64,000 nt of DNA. Source: Dastarcus helophoroides. Taxonomy: Eukaryota; Arthropoda; Insecta; Coleoptera; Bothrideridae. The notes beneath the pieces were generated by a model that ran no database searches, was not told the DNA's origin, and saw only the letters and a list, made by a program, of their open reading frames with translations. Made by a program: the position numbers and the translations under genes. The stretch covers positions 19,487,118 to 19,551,117 of the forward strand of contig CM053334.1 of the NCBI GenBank assembly GCA_028583605.1. Reading direction: 5' to 3'. Below are positions 1-11,699 of this stretch, one piece after another. Positions within the stretch are counted from its first letter, which is position 1. Each line of letters starts with the position of its first letter.

Positions 1-221
1 CTATTCCGCAAATGCATCTCCCAGATGTTATTACGCCGCAAGGGGTGGGGGCACTTTAATTAGACTCTTTGGTGGTTTTAAAGGAAAAGTTTCACGCGTT
101 TGACGACTTTAGGTAAAAGCTTTGAAAACTTTGGGTAAAAGTTTTCATAACTTATTTCTGTAAAATGAAAAGATCTTTTAAAACAAAATTATCGAGATTT
201 CATTTTCGAGACTTAGGCAAA

Positions 222-418
222 CGAATGATCTCGTGTGAAATTATATGAACGTTCCCCGTATATTTCGCAAACGATCTCGTGCGATATCCTTCAAACCTTC
301 CCCGTATATTTAGCAAATCAATGAATTTCGTATGAAATCATTTGAACGTTCCCCGTATATTTCGCAAGCCGACGATCGCGTGTGAAATTATCTGAACGTG
401 CCCCGTACATTACGTGTA
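222..418. repeat. 49-bp minisatellite, about 4 copies
   Basis: The motif CCCCGTATATTTCGCAA recurs at about 252, 299, 349 and 399 (the last copy diverged). Each copy is followed by a variable CGATCTCGTGTGAAATTATNTGAACG segment. The period is about 49 bp. It lies in the intron downstream of the 928-1004 exon (minus-strand gene). No coding meaning was seen. Confidence 0.8.
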
Positions 419-927
419 CTTCACGCGCGCGTAAATCACGGTCGTGTCATTTAAAATTCAATATCTGCGTGCACACAATGGCGGGCCCCGAGGGCAAGCA
501 CCCCCATTAACCGTTATAAAACACATCAGCTAAAACCTAGATGTTGTCGCAACAGAAATCAGAAACTCTCGACGAGTTAATAAACATAGAAAATAACAAG
601 GGGCGAGAGCCATTAGCGCGACGAGTTTATTTATTTAAACGACTCGTCCCGGGCATTACGCGGGGGCAAAGCTTACAAGCAAACACAGGCCCCTCAACTT
701 CTTGCAGTTACGAAGGGATTAAGTTACATTTATTAAGCTTCCGTTAATTTCACCTTGCTCACAACTAGGCGAAATAGCTCCGAATTGGGGCGATTTTCAG
801 GATTCGAGGACGAAATAATTCGTCATATTATTAGCACGGACCTTCGGCGATCTTCTAAGGTAATAATAACCAATGAGGGAGGTAACGATAGTGCGCTCTG
901 TTATTTACAAAATTGATGCTGGCTTAC
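419..927. other. Single-copy intronic DNA, no gene recognised
   Basis: This is the intron that starts at the GTAAGCC donor of the 928-1004 exon and runs leftwards on the minus strand. A short plus-strand open frame at 541-747 (68 codons) has no recognisable similarity and no splice context. I looked for the next exon of the minus-strand gene here and did not find one, so it probably lies beyond the left edge. Confidence 0.5.
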
Positions 928-1004
928 CTTCTTTCAGCGGGCTGTAATTGGTCTCCTTTCTGCAAGCCTTCGACGCCTTTAGAACTTCGAATTCCACGCA
1001 ATAC
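928..1004 (-). CDS. Internal exon, RPE-spondin-like (SBSPON family) C-terminal domain
   Basis: This is a 77-bp minus-strand exon. It is bounded by a good acceptor (CTAATTATTTTCAG, then the exon) and a good donor (AAAGAAG then GTAAGCC). One frame starts with the last base of a split codon, gives 25 codons and leaves one base over. The peptide contains YCVEFEVL, SKACRKET and YSPLKE. A YC-EF start, a following Cys and an L-[RK]-E-G end match what I know of the C-terminal domain of human RPE-spondin (secreted, with N-terminal somatomedin-B and thrombospondin type-1 domains). It joins in phase to the exon at 29281-29404, forming an ACG (Thr) codon. Exons for the somatomedin-B and TSP1 domains, and the rest of the C-terminal domain, were not found in this window. 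The family assignment is from memory of the motif; the exon structure is seen directly. Confidence 0.68.
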
Positions 1005-1069
1005 CTGAAAATAATTAGATATGTACTTTAGAATAGTGTCTTCCCAAATTTTGTTACGCCCTGTTTGTA

Positions 1070-2830
1070 TTTTTGTGTGCGTTTTTGCGTCAAGCACCAC
1101 CTACATATTTCACTTTTCGAGAAAAAATAAAATTTGATGAAAAAAAAATCGCGATTAAAATTGCAATTACCAAAAAAATTAGAAAGTGCTTGAAAAATAA
1201 ACCTTTTCTGCTGAAGGTTATCTCTTCCAAAGAATCATTCTATATTCCTGTGATAGAAAAATAGTTATTTCTTCTGAATGCTCCTCTATGATTTTACGAA
1301 CAAAATTTGATGATTCGTCAGTTCGATAACGATAACGATTCTCTTATAAAATCATTTTTCTTCAATTGAAAAATAATAATAAATTCTTCGAAAAAATTAC
1401 CCTTTTTCTAATGAAATAAGAGATTACTTCTTCCAGACACTAAGGAATCAAGTTTCTATTACTGATGGACGAAACAATTAGAGAGAAATATTGACTTTTT
1501 TTCTGGAAAAACAAATGTCTTTTTTAAAAATAGAAAACAAGAAATTGCTCCTTGAGGAATATTAACGTTTTGCTACTGAATGAAATAAGAAGAAACTGCT
1601 TCTGCCAAAGAACAAATGTTTGTTCTGTGAAGAAGAAAAGAAGAAGATATTACTTTTTCTCAAGAACCAACTTTTCTGCTGAAGGTGAAAAGGAGAGACT
1701 GCATAGAACCAGTCTTCTTCTTTTGAACAACGAAAAAAGAAGAAGAGAGAGGTTCTTTTAGAGAATCAAGTTTTTATTTCTAAAGAGGAAACTGATTTTT
1801 CCGGAAAGCATTCTCCATTTGATAGAAACAATAAGGAAAGATGCTTCCTTTGGAGAGCCCGACTTCTTCGGTAGAAGATACAAATAAAAAAGATTCCTTT
1901 TTTATAAAATTTATTTTACTATTTTACTAAAAATAAAAGGAAGAAAGAAAAAAGAGAGACTTTTTTATGGAACACCAGACAACCTTTGGAAAAATTAACT
2001 CTTTTCCACTGATGGAAATATAGAGAGGTTGCTTCTTCTAAAGGACCATTTTCTCGCCCTAAAAAAGAAGACATTGGTTCTCTTGAGAGAAGCAACATTT
2101 TTTTACCATGAGAGCCAGCTTTCTTCTTTTGAATGGCGAAAAAAGAAGTAGGGGGAGTTCTCCTAGAGAATGAAGTTTATTTTGCTAAAGGAGAAATTGA
2201 TTTTTCAGGAAAACATTCTCCATCTAATAGAAATAAGAAGGAAAGATGCTTCTTTTGGAGAACCAAATTTCTTCTACTCAAGGAGCTACTAATAAGGATC
2301 TCTTGGATAACAAATTTTAAGAATGAGAGGAAAAAGAGATATTTTGTAAAATACAAAGTTTCTCAACTAGGAGGGTATAAGAAGAAATTCTTTGGCAAAA
2401 TCAACCTTTTTCCACTGAAGGAAATTAAATGATTGAAGGAAATAAAAAGAGGTTGCTTCTAGAGAAGCAATTTTCTTGCGTCGAAGAAGAAAATAACTAG
2501 TTTTTTTTTGGGAAAAAGATTTTTTTTTACCTAGAGCAACAACTCTCTTCTACTGAACGAGGAAAAAACAAGAAGAGCTTATTTTAAAGAACCAAGTTTC
2601 TTCTGCAGAACGAAAAATTGAGACATTAATTTTTACTGAAAACCTTTTCGCCTTAAAAGTAGCAAAAAATACAAAGGTTTCTTTTAGAGACATGAATTTC
2701 TCCTGCTGAAGGAGCTAATAATAAAAGATTGCTTTTTCCAGATAACCAACATTCTTCTACTGAAGAAAGAAAAAAGAAGAGGGTGCTTCTGGTAGAGAAC
2801 CAACTTTTCTCAGTTAAAGAGATGAAATAA
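1070..2830. repeat. Degenerate 60-75-bp minisatellite, ancestral flank
   Basis: There are recurrent but strongly diverged modules of the type 'gCTTCTTCT-GAGAACCAAnTTTCTTCTaCTGAAG-GAaAnAAnAAGAAgAGg'. Clear examples are near 1590-1760, 2030-2130, 2240-2290 and 2700-2830. The same words appear in the purine-rich array (2.83-7.79 kb) and in the homogenised array (8.46-10.53 kb), so this looks like the decayed edge of one family. Short open frames here (for example 2133-2432) are low-complexity by-products. Confidence 0.7.
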
Positions 2831-5800
2831 ATTAGATCTTTTGGAAAACCAACACTTTTTTATCGAAGGAAATGCGGAAAGATTGCTTCTTCTAAAGTTT
2901 TTTTGCACTGAAGAAGAAAATACAAAGAAGACCAAGAAGAGGAAGAAGACTAAGAAGAGGAAGAAGGCGAAGAAGAGGAAGACGGCAAAGAAGAGGAAGA
3001 CGAGGAAGAAGAGGAAGAAAAAAAAGAATAGGAAGAAGAAAAAGACGAAGAAGAGAAAAAAGACGAAGAAGAGGAAAAAAACAAAAAAGACCAAGAAGAC
3101 CAAGAAAAAAAAACGGAGTAAAAGACCAAAAAGAAGATGAAGAAAACCAAGAAGTAGACAATGAAGAAGAAGGCCAAAAAGAAAACGACAAAACAGAAAA
3201 AGGCGAAGAACAGTTTTCACCGAAGGAAATATAAAAAGGTTGCTTATTCTAGAGTTTTTTGCACTGAAGAAGAGAAGACCAGGAAGAATACGAAGAAGAC
3301 CAAGAAGAGGAAGAATAAAAAGAAGCGGAGGAAGAAGAAAATGAAGAAGAAAGCGAAGAAGAGCAAGAAGACAAAAAAGACCACGAAGACTAAGAAGGCC
3401 AAAAACAGCAGAAAACGACGAAACAGAAAAAGGCGAAGTACATTTATTACGGAAGGAAATACGACGAGATTGCTTCTTCTACAGTTTTTTTGCATTGAAG
3501 AAGAAAAGACGAAGAAAGCGAAAAAGAAGAGGGTAAAGAAGAAAACAAATAAGAAAAGACAACAAAAACCAAGAGGAAGAAGAAGGCCAAGAAGAGGAAG
3601 AAAACGAAGGTCAAGAAAAAGAAGACGAAGAAAAAAATCAAGAAGAAGACGAACAAGACCAAGAAGTAGACGATAAAGAAGAAGGCCAAAAAGAAGACAA
3701 AGAAACGAACAAGACCAAGAAGTAGACGATGAAGAAGATCAAAAAGGAAACGAAGAAACAGAAAAACGCGAAGAACATTTTTTACCGAAGGAAATGCGAT
3801 GAGATTGCTTCTTCTAGAGTTTTTTGCATTGAAGAAGAAAAGACGAATAAGGCGAAAAAGAAGAGGGTGAAGAAGAAAACAAATCAGAAAAGACAAAAAA
3901 GACCAAAAGAAAGAAAAAAGACCCAGAAGAGGAAGAAAACAAAGAAGACCAAGGAAAAGAAAAAGACGAAGAAAAAATCAAGAAGAAGACGAACAAGACC
4001 AAGAAGTAGACGATAAAGAAGAAGGCCAAAAAGAAGACAAAGAAACGGAAAAAGGCGAAGAACATTTTTTACCGAAGAAAATACGACGAGATTGCTTCTT
4101 CTAGAGTTTTTTGCATTGAAGAAGAAAAGACTAAGAAGGCGAAAAAGAAGAGGGTAAAGAAGAAAACAACTAAGAAAAGGCAAAAAAGACCAAAAGAAAG
4201 AAAGGAGACCAAGAAGAGGAAGAAAACAAAGAAGACCAAGAAAAAGAAGACGAAGAATAAATCAAGAAAACGAACAAGACCAAGAAGTAGACGATGAAGA
4301 ATATCAAAAAGAAAACGAAGAAACAGAAAAACGCGGAGAACATTTTTTACCGAAGGAAATGCGACGAGATTGCTACTTCAAGAGTTTTTTGCATTGAAGA
4401 AGAAAAGACGAAGAAGGCGAAAAAGAAGAGGGTGAAGAAGAAAACAAATAAGAAAAGACAAAAAAGACCAAAAGAAAGAAAAAAGACCCAGAAGAGGAAG
4501 AAAACAAAGAAGACCAAGAAAAAGAAAAAGACGAAGAAAAAAATCAAGAAGAAGACGAACAAGATTAAGAGTAGACGATGAAGAAGAAGGCCAAAAAGAA
4601 GACAAAGAAACAGAAAAAGGCGAAGAACATTTTTTACCGAAGGAAATACGACGAGATTGCTTCTTTTAGAGTTTTTTGCATTGAAGAAGAAGAGACGAAG
4701 AAGACGAAAAAGAAGAGGGTGAAGAAGAAAACAAATAAGAAAAGACAAAAAAGACCAAGAGATAGAAAGAAGGCCAAGGAGAGGAAGAAAACGAAGAAGA
4801 CCAAGAAAAAGAATAAAACGAAGAAAAAAATCAAGAAGAAGACGAATAAGACCAAGAAGTAGACGATGAAGAAGAAGGCCAAAAAGAAGACGACGAAACA
4901 GAAAAAGGCGAAGAACATTTTTTACCGAAGGAAATACAACGAGATTGCTTCCTCTGGAGTTTTTTGCTTTGAAGAAGAAAGGACGAAGAATGCGAAAAAG
5001 GAGAGGGTGAAGAAGAAAACAAATAAGAAAAGACAAAAAAGACCAAGAGGAAGAAGAACGTCAAGAAGAGGAAGAAGACGAAGAGGACCAAGAAAAGAAA
5101 GAAGACAAAATAAAAGATCAAGAAGAAGACGAAGAAACACAAAAACGCGAAGAACATTTTTTACCGAAGGAAATACGACGAGATTGCCTTTTCTAGAGTT
5201 TGTTTGCATTGAAGAAGAAAAGACGAAGAAGGCGAAAAAGAAGAGGGTGAAGAAGGAAACAATAAAGAAAAGGCAAAAAAGACCAAGAGAAAGAAGAAGG
5301 CCAAGAAGAGGAAGAAGATGAAAAAGGCCAAGAAATGGAAGGAGACGAAGTAAAAAACCAAAAAGAAGTAGACGAAGACCAAGAAATAGGCGATGAAGAG
5401 AAAGTCCAAAAAGAAGATGAAACAAAAAAAGGCGAAGAACATTTTTTACCGAAGGAAATACGACGAGATTGCTTCCTCTAGAGTTTTTTGCACTGAAGAA
5501 GAATAGACGAAGAAGACGAAAAAGAAGAGGGTGAAGAAGAAGACATAAGAAGAGACAAAGAAGTCCAAGAGGAAAAACAAGACGCAGAAGAAGAAGAAGT
5601 CGAAGAAGACCAAGAAGAAAGAAGGGACCACGAAAAGGAAGAAGACGAAGAAGACCAAGAAGAAGAAAAGGACCAAGAAAAGGAAGAAGGTGAAGAAAAA
5701 GATTATGAAGAAGACTAACAAGACCAAGAAGTAGACGACGAAGAAGAAAGTCAAAAAGAAGATGAAACAGAAAAAGGAGAGGATCTTTTTTTACCGGAGG

Positions 5801-7790
5801 AAATACGAAAATATTGCTTCTTTTAGAGATTTTTGCATTGAAGAAGAAAAGACCAGGAAGAAGACGAAAAACAATAGGGCGAAGAAGAAGACGAATAAGA
5901 AAAGACGAAGTCGACGAATAAGACCAAAAAGAGAAAGAAGACTACGACGAAGAGGAAGAATAAAAAGAAGAAGAGGAAGAAGAAGAAAATGAAGGAGAGG
6001 AAGAAGTAAACGAAGGAGAAGAAGACAAAAAATACCAAGAAGAAGACGAAGAAGGCTAAGAAGATCAAAATACCGAAGAAGACGAAGCAAAATACCAAGA
6101 AAAAGACGAAAACGACCAATAAGTAGACGACGAAGAAGAAGGCCAAAAAGAAGACGACGAAACAGAAAAAGGGGAACGTTTTTTTTACCGAAAGAAATAC
6201 GACGAGATTGCTTCTTTTAGAGCTTTTGCATTAAAGAAGAAAAAACGAAGATGACGAAAAAAAAGAGAGTGAGGAAGAAGGCAAATAAGAAAAGATGAAG
6301 AAGATCAAGAGGAAGAAGAAGACGAAGAAGGCCGAGAAGACCAAAAAACCGAAGAAGACGAAGCAAAAGACCAATAAAAAGACGAAAAAGACCAATAAGT
6401 AGACGACGAAGAAGAAGGCCAAAAAGAAGACGATGAAACAGAAAAAGGGAAACGTTTTTTACCGAAGGAAATACGACGAGATTGCTTCTTTTAGAGGTTT
6501 TTGCATTAAAGAAGAGAAAACGAAGATGACGGAAAAAAAAGAGAGAGGGGAAGAAGGCAAATAAGAAAAGATGAAGAAGATCACGAGGAAGAAGAAGACG
6601 AAGAAGGCTAAGAAGACCAAAAAACCGAAGAAGACGAAGCAAAAGACCAATAAAAAGACGAAAAAGATCAATAAGTAGACGACGAAGAAGAAGGCCAAAA
6701 AGAAGACGACGAAATAGAAAAAGGGGAACGTTTTTTACCGAAGGAAATACGAGCAGATTGCTTCTTTTAGAGTTTTTGCATTGAAGAAGAAAAAACAAAG
6801 ATAACGAAAAAAAAGAGAGTGAGTAAGAAGGCAAACAAGAAAAGATGAAGAAGACCAAGAGGAAAAAGAAGACGAAAAAGCGGAAGAAGACGAAGAAGCG
6901 GAAGAAGACGAGGAAGCGGAAGAAGACGAGGAAGCGGAAGAAGGCGAAGAAGCGGAAGAAGACGAAGAAGACCAAGAAAAGGAAGAAGGCGAAGAAGACC
7001 AAGAAAAGGAAGAAGGCGAAGAAGAGGAAGACGAAGAAGACCAAGAAAAAAAAGAAGACGAAGAACAAGAAGATGAATAGAAAAATAAGAAGACCAAGAG
7101 AAAGAAGACAAGGAAAATGATGAGAAAGAAGACGAAAAAGACAAAAAACCAAGATGAAGCACAAGAAGAATAAGACTAAGAAAGGGAAGAAGACGAAGAA
7201 AATTACAAAGAAAACGAAGAAGACCAATAAGAGAAAGAAGACAAAGAAAATGATAAGAAAGAAGACGAAAAAGACAAAAAACCAACATGAAACACAAGAA
7301 GAATAAGACCAAGAAAAGGAAGAAGACAAGGAAAAAGACAAAGAAAAAGAAGAAGACCAATAAGAAGGTCAGATCAATACGAAGGCCAAAACGAAAAGGA
7401 CGAAACAGCAAAAGACGAAGAACGTTTTTTATCAAAGGAAATACGACGAAGTTGCTTTTTCTATAGTTTTTTGCACTGAAGAAAAAGAAGATGAGGAAGA
7501 CGAAGAAGACCAAGAAGACGAAGAAGACGAAGAAGACGAAGACCAATTAGAAGAAAAAGGCCAAAAAAAAGACGACCAAAAAGAAAAGGGCAAAGAAAAG
7601 GAGACGAAGAAGATTTCATTACCGAAGGAAATACGACGAGATTGCACCTTCTAGAGTTTTTTGCACTGAAGAAAACGAAGACCAAAAAGAAAACGAATAA
7701 GATTAAGAAGAAGACAAAGGCCAAGAGGTAGAGGCGACGAAAAAAGACTAGAGAGAAGACAAAGAAAAGGAAGACGAAGCAGAAATTGAT
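2831..7790. repeat. Purine-rich (GAA/AAG) satellite with a ~280-bp unit
   Basis: Nearly 5 kb in which the plus strand is overwhelmingly A and G. A conserved island, 'ACCGAAGGAAATACGACGAG' followed by ATTGCTTCTTCTAGAGTTTT and TGCATTGAAGAAG, recurs near 3778, 4066, 4342, 4629, 4917, 5157, 5444, 5790, 6180, 6454, 6731, 7427 and 7617. Typical spacing is 274-288 bp, with outliers of about 190, 240, 346, 390 and 696. Between islands are expanded GAAGAA, AAGACC and AAGAGG runs. Translation gives only Lys/Arg (plus) or Phe/Leu/Ser (minus) low-complexity peptides in several frames, so I do not call genes. Confidence 0.9.
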
Positions 7791-8460
7791 TCTTGGAGAA
7801 AAACAATATTTTTTTACCAAAGAAAAACTTTCTTCTGCTGAACGAGGAAAAAAGTAGGAAAAATACGTTCTTCTAGAGAACAAAGTTCTCCTTCCTAAAG
7901 AAGGAAAAAAGAAAAAATTGGTTTATAAGAAAAATCAAGATTTTCCACTGAAATAAATAAGATGGGGATATTATGGCTTCATCAGTTTCTTCTACTAAAG
8001 AAGGGAAGAGGAGACTGCTTCTTGTAAAAGACCAATTTGTTTACTAACAGAAGAAATAAATAGAAATAGATTCTTTGGGAAACTAATCTTTTTCTACTGA
8101 AAGAATTAAGAAAAAACGCTTCTTCAAGGGAACCAACTTTGTTACGCTAAAGAAGAAGAAATAGGCTCTTGAAGAAAATCACTAGAGAACAAACTATCTT
8201 CTGTTGAATGAGAAAAAAGAAACGGTAGCTTATAGATGATCAACCGTAGCGTAGACTTTTCTAAAGAAAAGAAGAAAGAAGAAATTTCTTTTGCCAAAAA
8301 ACACTTTCCCACTGATAGAAAAAAGAAGATTAAAGAACAAAATTTCTTTTCTGAAGGAACTAATAATATTGGTAGGTTGCTTCTTCTGGAAAAGGAACTT
8401 TCTTCTATTGAAGGAGGAAAAAACTAGGAGAGGCTGCTTTTTGTGGAAACTCAACTTTTC
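7791..8460. repeat. Degenerate copies of the 1-10 kb minisatellite family
   Basis: Same vocabulary as 1070-2830 ('TTCTTCTnCTGAA-GAGG-AAAA', 'GAGACTGCTTCTTG') without a regular period. It bridges the purine-rich array and the homogenised 241-bp dimer array. No gene seen. Confidence 0.65.
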
Positions 8461-10530
8461 TCCGCTAAAAAAAATAAAAAGCTTTTCAAAGAATCAACCA
8501 AAGAAAACGAAAAAATTAATCAATAAAAATTGCTTCGTCTTGTGAAAAATCAACTTTTCTCTGCTAGAAAAAATAAGAAGCTCTTTCAAAGAATCAACCA
8601 ACGAAAACGAACAAATTAATCAATAAAGATTGCTTCTTCCAGAGAACCAATTTCCTTGAATTTTTCAAGGAGAGGCTGCTTCTTGTGGAGTCAACTTTTT
8701 TCTGCCAGAAAAAATCAGAAGCTCTTTCAAAGAATCAATCAACGAAAACGAAAAAAATTAATCAATAGATTGCTTCTTCTTGTGGAGAATCAACTTTTCT
8801 CTGCTAGAAAAAATAAGAAGCTCTTTCAAAGAATCGACCAACGAAAACAAAAAAATTAATTGATAAAGATTGCTTTTTCCAGAGAACCAATTTCCTTGAA
8901 TTTTTCAAGGAGAGGCTACTTCTTGTGGAGAATCAACTTTTCTCTGCTAGAAAAAATAAGAAGCCCTTTCAAAAAAATCAACCAACGAAAATGAAAAAAA
9001 TAATCAATAAAGATTGCTTCTTCTTGTGGAGAATCAACTTTTCTCTGCTAGAAAAAATAAGAAGCTCTTTCAAATAATCAACCAACGAAAACGAAAAAAT
9101 TAATCAATAAAGATTGCTTTTTCCAGAGAACCAATTCCTTGAATTTTTCAAGGAGAGGCTGCTTCTTGTAAGAATCAACTTTTCTCTGCTAGAAAAAATA
9201 AGAAGCTTTTTCAAAGAATCAACCAACGAAAACGCAAAAAATTAATCAATAGATTGCTTCTTCTTGTGGAGAATCAACTTTTGTCTGCTAGAAAAAATAA
9301 GAAGCTCTTTCAAAGAATCAACTAAAGAAAACGAAAAAATTAATGAATAAACATTGCTTCGTCTTGTGGAAAATCAACTTTTCTCTGCTAGAAAAAATAA
9401 GAAGCTCTTTCAAAGAATCAACCAACGAAAACGAACAAATTAATCAATAAAGATTGCTTCTTCCAGAGAACCAATTTCCTTGAATTTTTCAAGGAGAGGC
9501 TGCTTCTTGTGGAAAATCAACTTAACTCTGCTATAAAAAATAAGAAGCTCTTTCAAAGAATCAACCAACGAAAACGAAAAAAATTAATCAATAGATTGCT
9601 TCTTCTTGTGGAGAATCAACTTTTCTCTGCAAAAAAAATAAGAAGCTCTTTCAAAGAATCAACCAACGAAAACGAAAAAAATTATCAATTAAGATTGCTT
9701 CTTCCAGAGAACCAATTTCCTTGAATTTTTCAAGGAGAGGCTGCTTCTTGTGGAGAATCAACTTTTTTCTGCCAGAAAAAATAAGAAGCTCTTTCAAAGA
9801 ATCAGCCAACGAAAACGAAAAAATTAATAGATTGCTTTTTCCAGAGAAACAATTTCCTTGAATTTGTCAAGGAGAGGCTGCTTCTTGTGAGAATCAACTT
9901 TTCTCTGCTAGAAAAAATAAGAAGCTTTTTCAAAGAATCAACCAACTAAAACGAAACAAATTAATCAATAGATTGCTTCTTCTTGTGGAAAATCAACTTT
10001 TGTCTGTTAGAAAAAATAAGAAGCTCTTTCAAAGAATCAACCAACGAAAACGAAAAAATTAATCAATAAAGATTGCTTTTTCCAGAGAACCCTTTTCCTT
10101 GAATTTTTCAAGGAGAGGCTGCTTCTTGTGGAAAATCAACTTTTCTCTTCTAGAAAAAATAAGAAGCTCTTTCAAAAAATCAACCAACGAAAACGAAAAA
10201 AATTAATCAATAGATTGCTTCTTCTTGTGGAGAATCAACTTTTGTCTGCTAGAAAAAATAAGAAGCTCTTTCAAAGAATCAAACAACGAAAACGAAAAAA
10301 TTTATCAATAAAGATTGCTTCTTCCAGAGAACCAATTTCCTTGAATTTTTCAAGGAGAGGCTGCTTCTTGTGGAGAATCAACTTTTCTCTGCTAGAAAAA
10401 ATAAGAAGCTCTTTCAAAGAATCAACCAACGAAAACGAAAAAATTAATCAATAAAGATTGCTTCTTCTTGTGGAGAATCAACTTTTCTCTGCTAGAAAAA
10501 ATAAGAAGCTCTTTCAAAGAATCAACCAAC
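8461..10530. repeat. Homogenised array of alternating ~145-bp (A) and ~95-bp (B) units
   Basis: Both units share 'GGAGAATCAACTTTTCTCTG' followed by CTAGAAAAAATAAGAAGCTCTTTCAAAGAATCAACCAACGAAAACG and AATTAATCAATAAAGATTGC. Type A has an extra ~48-bp segment holding the inverted repeat TCCTTGAATTTTTCAAGGA. Type A hairpins occur near 8653, 8893, 9136, 9478, 9719, 9856, 10096 and 10338. The spacings of about 240-243, 342 and 137 correspond to A+B, A+B+B and A alone. The array ends abruptly at about 10530. Confidence 0.92.
8653..8671. repeat. Hairpin-forming inverted repeat in type A units
   Basis: TCCTTGAA-TTT-TTCAAGGA has perfect 8-bp arms and a 3-nt loop. It is repeated once per A unit across 8.65-10.35 kb, with one loop variant at about 9856 (TTTGT). 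Confidence 0.85.
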
Positions 10531-10930
10531 GCAACGCAAAGTCCCGTGTTCGAACCCTTCGTGATTATAACTTTTTTTTATTATTTCTTACTTAATATTG
10601 ACTGTTGTTCGAATTAGTGTTGATATTTTGGTAGAAAACGATAACGAAAATTCGATTATTTTGTTGAATTGTTGACACTTTAAACATTTTTTTTTATAGA
10701 AAAATTGACTACTTTCGCGAGAATGTTGAGTTACATTGCATTTAGACATTTTGAAATTTTTTGTTGAAATTTCAACATCGTTTGTCTTTGAACTCAAAAT
10801 TTCGATAAACAGTTTTGTAGAAAACTTTTTTATCAAATTATGGCTTCCTTTGCAAATATTGGACTTTCGAAGGTTGGATTTTATTGAGCATTTCCACTTC
10901 ATTTCAAAATTCGAAATTTTTCTCATAACT
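10531..10930. other. Non-array spacer with a B-box-like word
   Basis: The array stops in 'CGCAACGCAAAGTCCCGTG' followed by TTCGAACCCTTCGTG and, about ten bases on, a T8 run. GTTCGAACC resembles a tRNA B box and the T run resembles a pol III terminator, but no acceptor or anticodon arm can be folded. The rest is AT-rich with imperfect 'AAATTTCGAC' words. No gene seen. Confidence 0.4.
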
Positions 10931-11160
10931 TAAACTTTCTTCGAACTTTCCACTTTCTTCAAAATTTCGACCTTATTTCAAAATTCGAAATTTTTCTCAT
11001 AATTTAAACTTTCTTCAAAATTTCGACTTTCTTCAAAACTTCGACTTTCTTCAAAATTTCGACTTTCTTCAAAATTTGGACTTTCTTCAAAATTTCGACT
11101 TCCTTCAAAATTTCGACTTCCTTCAAAATTTCGACTTTTTAAAAGGATACTCGATCTTTT
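10931..11160. repeat. 18-bp minisatellite (TTCGACTTTCTTCAAAAT)n
   Basis: About twelve tandem copies with small changes (CTTCC for CTTTC, TTGGAC for TTCGAC), seen clearly at 11020-11140. Degenerate relatives continue to about 11690. Confidence 0.85.
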
Positions 11161-11699
11161 GCAAAATTTTGAGTTTTTTTCAATATTCAGGGTAGTCCCG
11201 AGGCTATGGGCCTAAATGGGTAGATTCCCGAGGAAAAAACCCTGCGGTTTAGCCAAACTTACCTTATTTGTAAGTGTCGATGGAGTAAAACGTCAGTTTT
11301 TTAATTTGTTTCTTAATAAATGCTAATATCCATTTCAAATTTTGGAATTTTAATCTTTTTGCGTCGAAAAAATTTCGACCTACAACATTTCTACCCTTTG
11401 AAAATTCCCGTTTTTCTTGAAAATATCGAGCTTTTTGAAAGCTTAACTATTTCACAAATTTTCCGCTCTTTCAAAATTCTCAACTTTTCTCAAAATTTGA
11501 CATTTTTTCAAAATGTCTTCTTTCTTTCGAAACACTAACTTTTCGAAGATTTAGACTTTTACTAAGATACTCAATTTTAACAAAATTATTTCTTGAGAAT
11601 TTCAACTTTTTTTTAATTTTGGGCCTTTTTAAAATTTTTGACTTTTGAACCTTTGAAAATTCGATTTTTTTTTTGTAGAAAATCATCAAGATTACACGA
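11161..11699. other. T-rich DNA with degenerate 18-bp-type words
   Basis: A short non-repetitive piece at 11190-11310 contains 'CCCGAGG' twice. It is followed by scattered 'TTTCNAAATTT' and 'TTTTTGAAA' words related to the 18-bp array. No exon or RNA gene recognised. Confidence 0.5.

Noticed and set aside
2810..7546. Lys/Arg-rich (plus) and Phe/Leu-rich (minus) open frames resembling basic or membrane proteins
   Set aside because: Low-complexity translation of the purine-rich satellite; many overlapping frames and no unique sequence.
8461..10530. CRISPR-like alternation of repeats and spacers
   Set aside because: The whole unit is repeated, the 'spacers' are the same sequence, and the DNA is eukaryotic.
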